The position numbers and the translations under genes are program-made. Source: Toxonevra muliebris (Eukaryota > Arthropoda > Insecta > Diptera > Pallopteridae). From it: a stretch of DNA of 64,000 nucleotides. Location of the stretch: positions 13,530,708-13,594,707 of the forward strand of contig OY829329.1 in NCBI GenBank assembly GCA_963691655.1, read 5' to 3'. The notes beneath the pieces are model-generated. The model searched no databases, was not told the DNA's origin, and saw nothing but the letters and a program-made list of their open reading frames with translations. Positions 55,781 through 64,000 of this stretch are shown piece by piece (position 1 is the stretch's first letter; every line of letters starts with the position of its first letter).

Positions 55781-55899
55781 AATTCCATTGATATATAAGT
55801 ATATTCCACAACAATTTTTGATACAGAAATTATTTGTTGCATACTTTTGGGCTTGTTGTGTCTTATTTTTAAGATTATAAAAATTCACCTATCTTAATC

Positions 55900-56960
55900 T
55901 GTTTATTCTAATAACAAGAAGGCATACTTTTGAGGCGCATTTCACCAACCTTCACCTGGTGGTACGAAAGTTTAACACAACTACCACTATATTTAGATAT
56001 AAAATAGTAGAAGTGCGGTATATTTCCAGGGTTCTATTTTTAAACTATTTGTACTAATAACAAGACAGCATACTTTTGGGGTGCGATTTACCACCCTCCA
56101 CCTAGCGGTACGAAAGCTTAACATAATCAGCTCTATATTTACACACAAAATAATAAATAATATAAAAAATTCAGCTATCTTCACCAGTTTATTCTAATAA
56201 CAAGAAAGCATACTTTCGGGGTGCAATGCGCCATCCTTCACTTGGCGATACGAAAGTTTAACATAACCACCACTGTATTCACACATAAAATAATCAAATT
56301 ACGGTATATTTTCAGGGTTCTATTTTTAATGTTAAAAATCCACCTTTTTAATCTGTTTATACTAATAGTAAGACAGCATACTTCCACGGTGCAATTCACC
56401 ACCCTCGAACTAGCGGTGCGAAGCTTAACATAACCGGCACTATATTTACATACAAAACAATAAAAGTGTGGTGTACTTTTAGGGTCTTATTTTTAATATT
56501 AGAAATTCACCTTTCTTAATCTGTTTTACTAATAAAGAGACAGCATACTTTCGGGGTGCAATTCACCACCCTTCACCTAGCGGTATGAAAGCTTAACATA
56601 ATCGGCTCTATATTTACGCACAAAATAATAAATGTGCGGTATATTTTCAGAGTCCTATTTTTAATACTGAAAATTCACCTTTTTTAATCTGTTTGCACTA
56701 ATAATAAGACAGAAAACTTTCGGGGTGCAAGTCACCACCCTCCACCTAGCGGTATGAAAGCTTAACATAACCTGCACTATATTTACACACAAAATAAGAA
56801 AAAGTGTGGTATACTTTTAGGGTTCTCTTTTTAATATTAAAAATTCACCTTTCTTAATTTGTTTATACCAATAATAAGACAGCATACTTTCGGAGTGCGA
56901 GTCATCACCCTCCACCTAGCGGTACGAAAGCTTAACATAACCGCCACTATATTTATTTAT
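55900..56960. repeat. About 168-bp tandem repeat, seven units
   Basis: (A/C)AGCATACTTTCGGGGTGC-type text starts near 55917, 56065, 56204, 56373, 56540, 56708 and 56879 (spacings 148, 139, 169, 167, 168 and 171). Each unit includes TCACCACCCTCCACCTAGCG, GTACGAAAGCTTAACATAAC and ATATTTACACACAAAATAAT. The first two units carry deletions. The length is in the range of nucleosome-sized insect satellites. Confidence 0.9.
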
Positions 56961-57515
56961 ACACACACTTATAAACTCACACATACTATGAAACCTCACA
57001 CGACACCAACGTGACATTTGATTTTAATTTCTATCAATTCACTCCACTATAAATTTTCATCACATCAATAAATTCTATATATTTGCTTATGCCACGACAG
57101 ACAAGTATCAGATCTGAGCTCGTTTTAAATACTTTGTTTTGATTTTTTTCTACTAGGATATTGTACATATCCGTATATGTATCTAGTCACACATTTTACT
57201 TGAATATACATACATTAAAATACTCATGCATTCACTCACCAACACCTATCGACAAGATATCAATTTTCATATATTTTGTTGAGTAAACAAATAATATTTC
57301 ATACGATTCTATTCAATCTTCATACACACTCACACACATACACAAAAAAAAAAAAAAAACAAAAAAAACCTAAAGAATCTTCTGGTCTTGACTTTTTTTT
57401 ATTGCCATTGGCATTACGTTGTATCCGGCATTTGCTTGACATTTTTTTTGTAACTTTGTGTTTCGTTAAAATCTTATAACAACCGTCGGTGAAGTCCGTG
57501 TAGTATGCAGACAGC
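56961..57515. other. Noncoding interval
   Basis: ACAC runs, a poly-A tract at 57344-57367 and AT-rich text. Nothing coding recognised. Confidence 0.45.
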
Positions 57516-57674
57516 CACTAGCGAATCCAGAGATTCCCTAAGGAGGAGTTCAAACTTTTGGTTTTTGAAAAATTGTTTTGGTCAACAATCAAAATATATG
57601 AAATTTCATCGGTCAGTGGTTGGTGGTCTTAACCACACAATCCCTCCGCCCCTTCCCTCTTGGACCCGCTACTG
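57516..57674. mobile_element. 159-bp hAT-type MITE
   Basis: The left end CACTAGCGAATCCAGAG and the reverse complement of the right end CAGTAGCGGGTCCAAGAG are inverted repeats (about 14 of the first 17 positions). The flanking 8-mers CAGACAGC and CACTCAGC agree at six of eight positions, as expected of an old 8-bp duplication. No coding sequence. Confidence 0.65.
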
Positions 57675-58734
57675 CACTCAGCTATATATATAAGCACACA
57701 TTTTCTGCTACACTTGTGGAATGTATTTGTGTGATTTTTACCAGCACAGTATTAAATTTTATTTTCCTAATGGACACAATTACGGAAGTAAAATATTTTA
57801 CCACTAAATGGGTTTTTATTTTCATAGTGAAATCTGAGAACTTTATTGCGTAATATTTAAGTTGTTGGATAGATAGAAATGCGGATGTATCTTAATAAAG
57901 CTTGATTGGAATATTTTTGTTTTACTTATTTTACAAATGGATAGATCCGGCATGAGCATGAAAGTCAATGCTGCCTGAACAATTTTCTATGACGTGTCGC
58001 TTGTAACCCCATGTTGAATACAAATCAGAAATAGTCCAGATTATACCGATAGCCGTTGGAGCTCTCTATATTTTGTATAGCTTTCTGGAACTCAACGCAC
58101 TTGATTGCTTCTTTCGATATACCAGAAATGTCACTCATAACCAGGATCAAGGTTGGTGAAATGATGATCTCATCTTCAGGATTTATTTGCCTTCCGTAAT
58201 AAAGTTGTTCCTAGGTATTTGGGAATTGCTGGCAACAATATAACTGCCGCATGAGATCCAACATTATACTTGTAGGTTTATTGCTCTACTGTGGGATGAA
58301 CTGGTCCTCGGAGAGGGGGGTCCGGGACTGCCACCTTGATCAACACCAGGCCAAAATATAGCTCAGTCGCTTTCAAATATATTAAAGAGACAAATAGCAA
58401 CCTATACAAAAAGGATATTGGGAGAAGTTATAGGTTTCCTGTAAGGCTACTACATATAACCTGAACTTGGACCTTTATAAAATCAGCCTATACTTTAGCC
58501 CTCTACAAAACGTCACCATAGATTTCGATCCTTAGCGATTATTTTTGTTTTTTGAAAGATTTCCCCATAGATTGGATTTCCTTTTCAAGCGTTCTTTTTC
58601 ATGCACATCTGGGCCTTTCTTACTTTCTGCTGCTTTGCGGGTTCCATTCAAGCGCTTATCTGCAGATCTCTCTTAGTTCTTTGCCGAGAGTATGACCGAT
58701 CTACTTTCATATTCTTCGTTTGATTTCGGTTTGT
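57675..58734. other. Unrecognised interval
   Basis: 57960-58400 has a less AT-rich composition and short open stretches on both strands (minus-strand INPEDEIIISPTLILVMSDI near 58190-58130) that may be decayed mobile-element coding sequence. I cannot assign a family. Confidence 0.3.
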
Positions 58735-59359
58735 TTTTGGTCTGAGTTTTGAACTGAACTTGAAATGAATTTTAGTCTAATTTAGTCCATATTTGGTCTC
58801 GCTTTTGGGCCTTTTGTTTTATTGTCTAGTTTCTGTCTGAATTTGGATCTGATTGATGATTTAAGTTTCAGTCTGATTTGTCTTGGTTTAAGCCAAGTTT
58901 TGATCTTAATTTTGGTATGCTTTTTGTCCGATTATTTGTCTTGATGAGAACTAAATTTCCATCCAATTTTTGGCCTGAGTTTGGAATGGATTTAGTCTAA
59001 GCTTTCGTATGGATTTGGCTTCAAATTTGGATCATTCTAGGAGAGATTTTTGGTCTGAACTTCAATTAAATTTTGGTTTGAATTTGTTTGGCCTGAACTG
59101 TGGTCTGAATTTGGTCTGAGATTTGATGTAGATTTAGTCTTATTTTGGGGTATGAACTGATTCTCAATTTTGGTCTAAGATTTGCTGTAAATTTTGTCTC
59201 AGTTTTTGTCGGAATTGCGTTAAAATTTCTGAAATTCATTAGAAATATTCTGAAGTCAATTTGGACTAAAGCTTCCCGATGCGCTCAAACACAAACTAAT
59301 AAATGTTTATGAAATAATTTCAGAATTTCAGACTTGGACATGGATCCTAAGGGCGGTTT

Positions 59360-59560
59360 TGGGACTAGTCCCCAGCCTAAACCCTTTTTTTGATGAAAAT
59401 GAAACACATTTTGAATGTTGGACTGAAAAATATTTTAAGGGAAGAAAAAATTTACAGCATTCTCTACCCCTTAAAAATTCGATCATTGAATTTGGGCTCC
59501 TTACATAGCGGTCTAGCACGCTAAACTCTACACCACGGCAACCATACGAATTTGTCTACG
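59360..59560 (-). mobile_element. SINE-like remnant inside locus F
   Basis: On the minus strand GGTTGCCGTGGTGTAGAGTT then TAGCG (near 59545) resembles a tRNA-derived head with an A box. The expected B box is decayed (AAATTCAATGATC near 59490). The body runs to about 59360, and the non-repetitive block it forms is the only long break in the minisatellite. Confidence 0.4.
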
Positions 59561-59649
59561 AATGCACCTCCAAATCTGCAAATAAAAATTATATCAAAGG
59601 ACTTAGGTTACATTGAATCTGAAATTTTAGATTTCCTGCTATTGGAGAG

Positions 59650-60960
59650 CTTGGTAATGGTTTTTGATCTGCATTTTAATCTGTCTTTCAATCTGGACTT
59701 TTGGTCTGATTTATATTATGAATTTTAGTCGGAGTTTTTATCTGAATTCTGGTCTGAAGTTTTGGCCCGAGTTTTAATTTGAGCTTTGGTCGAGAGTTTG
59801 GTTTGAATTTATTATATTTGTAGTTCAACTTTTGTTTCGTCAGATTTTTAGTCTAAATTCTGGTCTGAATTTGAATTTTGGTATGAATTTTGATAAATGA
59901 TCGAACTAATTTTTTGACTGGGTTTTCAAATGTTTTTGGTGTGAATTTTAATCAGATTATTGGGCTGATTTTGGTCTGATTCTTTTCCCCCAAATTTCGG
60001 TCCAATTTTTGGTATATTTTTGATTTCGGTTGATCGGATTTTTTATCTGAATTCTGGTCTGAAGTTTTTGCCCCCGAGTTTTAATTTGAGCTTCGGTCTG
60101 AAGTTTGGTTGGAACTTGTTATGTTTGTAGTTCAACTTTTGTCACGTCAGATTTTTAGTCTGAATTCTGGTCTGAATTTGAATTTTGGTATGAATTTTGA
60201 TAAATGATCGAACTAATTTTTTGACTGGGTTTTCAAATGTTTTTGGTGTGAATTTTAATCAGATTATTGGGCTGATTTTGGTCTGATTTTTTTCCCCCAA
60301 ATTTCGGCCCAATTTTTGGTATATTTTTGATTTCGGTTGATGCAATTTTTTATCTGAATTCTGGTCTGAAGTTTTGGCCCCAGTTTTAATTTGAGGTTCG
60401 GTCTGAAGTTTGGTTGGAATTTGTTATGTTTTTAGTTTAACTTTTGTCACGTCAGATTTTTAGTCTGAATTCTGGTCTGAATTATTATTTGAATTTTGAT
60501 GTGAATTTTGATAAATCTTTGGCCTGGGTTTTCAAATGTTTTTGGTATGAATTTTGATCAGATTATTGGTCTGATTTTTTTCCCGCAAATTTCGGTCCAA
60601 TTTTTGGTATATTTTTGATTTCGGTTGATCGGATTGTTTATCTGAATTCTGGTCTGAAGTTTTGGCCCGAGTTTTAATTTGAACTTCGGTCTGAAGTTTG
60701 GTTTGAATTTGTTATGTTTTTAGTTTAACTTTTGTCTCGTCAGATTTTTAGTATGAATTTTGATAAATGAATTTTGATAAATGGTCGGACTAATTTTTGG
60801 CCTGGGTTTTCAAATATTTTTCGTCTGAATTTTGATCAGATTATTGAAGTAATTTTGGTCTGATTATTTTCCACCAAATTTCGGTCCCATTTTTGGTATA
60901 TTTTTGATTTGAGTTTTGACTTGATTTTGGCCTAAATTTGATCTGGGATCTGATGGTCGG
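59650..60960 (-). repeat. About 300-bp higher-order repeat, four units
   Basis: TTG(A/G)C(C/T)TGGGTTTTCAAATG-type text marks the units at 59914, 60221, 60519 and 60797 (spacings 307, 298 and 278). Each unit also holds TCAGATTTTTAGTCTGAATT and TCGGTCCAATTTTTGGTATA segments in the same order. Short minisatellite units have thus been re-amplified as a longer unit. Confidence 0.85.
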
Positions 60961-61650
60961 TATAGTGATCAGAGTTTTAATGTGTTTTTAGACTAAATTT
61001 TGGTCTGATTGTTGCAGTTTCAGCTTGGTTTTTGGTCTGCATTGTGGTTTGGTTTTGGGTCTAATTTTTCGATTCAATTTCGGGCCTTACTTTAGTTTCA
61101 GTTTTGTCTCCATTTGGTCTGTGATTTCGTTTGGATTTAGTCTCACTTCGGGTATGTATTAGGGGTCAATTTAGGTCTGAATTTTGCTCTGAGATTTGGT
61201 ATGAATTTTTTCTCAGTTTTGGTCTGAATTGCATTAAAATTTTATTCCGAATTCAGTCTGAGCTGTGTACTGATATTTTATTTTGAAATTTGGTATGATT
61301 TTAGGTCTGAATTTGGTCATCGTTTAATCTGAGTTTGATTTCGCTTTTAGTTTCAGTTTTGATCTAAATTCTGGTCTAAATTTCGATGTAGTTTTTATTC
61401 AGATCTTTGGCCTGAATTTAGTGTAAGCATGATCTCCTATTAGTTTGAATTTCGCTCTGACTTTTGATTTGAGTTTGGTCTTGGTTTTAATCGGAATTTT
61501 GGTTTTACGATGATTTAGATTTGGTTTGAGTTTTAGTCTCGATTTGAGCTTAGTTATTGTACATTCAGCTTCAGAATTTCATTCTTATTTTGCCCTATAC
61601 CTGATAATTCTTCTATAATTTAGAGAAATTAGTCTTCCCCAAATCTTAAG

Positions 61651-63978
61651 TAGATCGACTTTCTCAGAAAGAGGTGCCACTTCACAAGTTCAACCAGTAG
61701 CTCAATTTTCAACCAAAAATATTTATAAAATTAAAGAATCAAAATATAGCTATGGGGAGTAGTTGCAAACACCTCTGTCTTTATTACACATTAATTACCC
61801 TTTTCTTTACCTGAGAATTTTTAATGTGAATATACATAAATAAAGACAATAAAAATATAAAAATTTTGTACTAGAATATTTTAAAACTAAATATAGTTCC
61901 ACAAAATACTGCATAAGACATGTACTACACATAAATAAAACGCTGAAGAAGAAGTAGAAGCAGAAAAAGCAAAAATTCCACACCTCCAGACGTCTACTCA
62001 TATATCCATTTATAAACGTGTGTAGTATGTGTGTGTATGTATGTGTGCGTGTAATATGTATTTGTATGCGGCTGTGAAAACATTGAATTAAATTGTGTGT
62101 CGGTGCTAAATCAAGCCTGGAGTACTACCTACTACTGCATACACACACACAGTAGAGTAAAAGAGAAGGGAATAGAAATGAAGTCGAGAAGTGAACTATT
62201 GCAAGTAAATTATTTATGGAACCATTGAAGATTCACTTATGGCTGGCTTAAGAAGAAGAAGAAGAAAAAGTAAAATGCATTCTTTTAAAGTATACATATA
62301 TTTTGTTAAGTGTGAGAGAAATACACACACATACACACACAATTGCACTTTATATGGACGTGTTTGGGTGAGCATGTGAGTGTGTGTGTGTTTGTTTGAA
62401 ATCACAAAAGAGGACAAGTATCTTGTGTGTGTGTGTGTGTGTGTGTGAAAATTTGCTGCCGTTGCGTGGCGGAGAATTGGAAAAACGCTGCAGTGCACTT
62501 GACACGACAACAAGGACGCTCATTTTCTTTTACATTCACAGCGACACATCAGCATGCTCCTACTACTGCTAGTTCTTTACTTTAGCTTATAGTAGTACCT
62601 ATAAAGGATGATGGGAAAGAAAAGTGCATTACTGCTACTGGTGCTTCATAGTCAATGGTCGATGTCTCTTATGGTGATTTAATGGAATAGCAAGCAATAT
62701 ACGTTGAATACAAGTATTTGCTAAAACGCCGAAAGAAAGCAAAAGCGCCAAGAGATATGCACACACATACATACAAACACTCACATATACTTACAACCTT
62801 GCCAACATTACCGCTATATCACCAATGCCGCCATTAAGTTTTTTCTTTTTTCTTGCATGGTATGCGTCCAGGGTATGGCGCAGAAAATTAAGGGTAGGTT
62901 GGATGGGGAAATTGCAAAGGGAACACAACTCACAAAATCAAAATAATGTTATTCAATCCACGCAAAGTGACCGTAAATTCAATTTAAGAATAATGTGGGT
63001 TTATTTTCACATATACATACCCGCTCTTCCTCCCTCTCTCATATGAGATTGTTTGTGAACGAGTATATATGTGTGTGTGTGTGTGTATTTCTGTGTTTTG
63101 CTTGTATGTGTTATTTCAAGTAACTGTGAGTAAATTTAAAAGTTCTATGTGTGAATACAAATTGATTGCATTGTGTTTGTATATGAGTGTATTTGAGTGT
63201 GTGTGTGTGTGTGTGTATATCCCGTATTGCCGGGATTTCAAATCACATTAATGCGCGCTGAGTTCGTTGTATTGGTGTTGTTGTTGTAATTTGTTTTTAT
63301 CTCTTGAAAATGAAATTTGTTACCAAAATAATAATACAAAATTGAATTTTGTAAACATATACATACAGACAGACAGACATATATATGTACATGACGTATT
63401 TTTTTTATCAGCAGCCAGTTTTTGTATATTTCTATATATGTATTTATGGATATCTGATTTTAAATAACTTTTGGTATTAAATTACGATAATTGGCTTCAC
63501 ATTTTTCCTATTGAATTGATCACAATTTTTTGACATCATTTCTTTTTAGAGTTGTGATATATTTATAACCATTCAAGGCTTCTGGTGAGGCATTAAACTC
63601 GAGCAATTCCTAAAAAAGTATTGCCCTAAGTGGGAGAGAGTTCCTTCTTAAGACAATGCTAGGATTTTACAAACGATGTGGAGATTCAAATAGATTTTTC
63701 TGTGCAGTACCTAATTGTTAGTTTCTTTCCCCCAAAAAAGTCAACATTTTAAATATAACTTTTGTATGTCCAAAATATCTCCAAAACTGAAAGAGATATT
63801 GACAAAGTTTTTTGTACATACATAAGGAGTGAGATTGAAAAAATCTTAACACACGTTTTACCTAATAATTTTTTTGGGTGTAAAATTTAAAAATTTCTTT
63901 GATCTAGTTATCTTTGAAAAATATGTCAGTTGTTATTTTTAATGACAAACATGTTGATTTATTGTGAGTTTGATCAAA
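61651..63978. other. Noncoding interval rich in TG/CA microsatellites
   Basis: GAAGAAGAAG at 62250-62263, (TG)n at 62423-62447, 63070-63086 and 63198-63216, CACACATACACACACA near 62325-62341, and GACAGACAGACA at 63367-63379. Open frames here are simple-sequence products. Confidence 0.5.
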
Positions 63979-64000
63979 ATGAGTGAAGAAAAAGAAGTAC
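63979..64000 (+). CDS. Possible start of an open frame cut by the window end
   Basis: AAAATGAGTGAAGAAAAAGA has a good insect start context (AAAATG) and opens MSEEKEV before the window stops. Some mariner-like transposases begin in a similar acidic way, but seven codons prove nothing. Confidence 0.2.

Larger units (their letters stand above)
58735..61650 (-). repeat. CAGACC minisatellite, locus F (inverse orientation), with element terminus
   Basis: TTTTGGTCTGAATTTGG-type repeats fill this span, the reverse complement of loci A-E. Near 61625-61645 the reverse complement reads AAGATTTGGGGAAGACT, matching the module beside the locus A and D termini. 59230-59270 contains ATATTCTGAAGTCAATTTGG, a fragment of the 21-bp family at 52.5 kb. 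So locus F is a long inverse copy of the same element type, with other insertions. Confidence 0.75.

Noticed and set aside
62301..63251. Open frames across TG/CA microsatellites
   Set aside because: Translations are simple CVCV/THTH repeats from dinucleotide runs.

Overview
The window reads as gene-poor, AT-rich insect DNA, most likely from a schizophoran fly. Supporting points are short canonical introns, a DUF1091 secreted-protein gene (a family greatly expanded in flies), a DD41D 'rosa'-type transposase (type first described in a Ceratitis fruit fly), R1-, RTE- and Jockey/I/LOA-type non-LTR retroelement debris, and tRNA-derived SINEs whose body resembles a common tephritid SINE as I remember it. 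A tephritid is plausible but unproven. No bacterial, phage or CRISPR features were seen.

One host gene is convincing: a four-exon, 179-residue DUF1091 protein on the minus strand at 19402-20399. It was assembled by reading splice sites, because no exon is long enough to stand out as an open frame. Everything else I can name is mobile or repetitive DNA, in four groups. (1) Decayed non-LTR fragments at 4.1-6.2, 15.8-19.3, 22.6-23.4, 25.0-27.7, 28.8-29.5, 30.7-32.0 and 47.6-48.5 kb. (2) DNA transposons: a DD37D element (11.2-12.3 kb), a Tc1 element with about 110-bp terminal inverted repeats (13.9-15.3 kb), a DD41D element split by a nested LINE (47.1-48.9 kb), hAT-like elements with 8-bp target duplications (20.6, 28.4 and 57.5 kb), and a TTAA-flanked MITE family (32.8, 37.7, 43.2 kb and relatives). 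(3) Two SINE insertions with clear target duplications (5.0 and 6.3 kb) that share a central domain, plus a rearranged third copy (32.8 kb). (4) Tandem repeats: a dispersed CAGACC-type minisatellite at six loci (about 7 kb by my estimate), a 21-bp GAATATTC array (52.5-53.9 kb), a roughly 168-bp array (55.9-57.0 kb), a 314-bp array (49.4-50.2 kb) and a roughly 39-bp array (36.0-36.6 kb).

Layout: 0-2.8 kb is a minisatellite-filled hAT-like element; 4-6.7 kb LINE and SINE debris; 9-9.6 kb a GAAGTCA inverted-repeat element; 11-15.3 kb two mariner/Tc1 elements; 15.8-19.3 kb R1-like and other LINE remnants; 19.4-20.4 kb the DUF1091 gene; 20.6-33.6 kb hAT, LINE and SINE mosaics; 35-45 kb MITEs and minisatellites; 46-50 kb nested transposons and tandem repeats; 52-61.6 kb satellites. 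The stretches between (about 2.8-4, 7-9, 33.6-35.2, 38.4-40.9, 45-46.4, 50.5-52.4, 53.9-55.5 and 61.7-64 kb) are single-copy-looking noncoding DNA with microsatellites, typical of fly intergenic or long intronic sequence.

All calls come from reading the sequence by eye. Clade names for decayed elements rest on remembered family motifs and have not been checked against a database.
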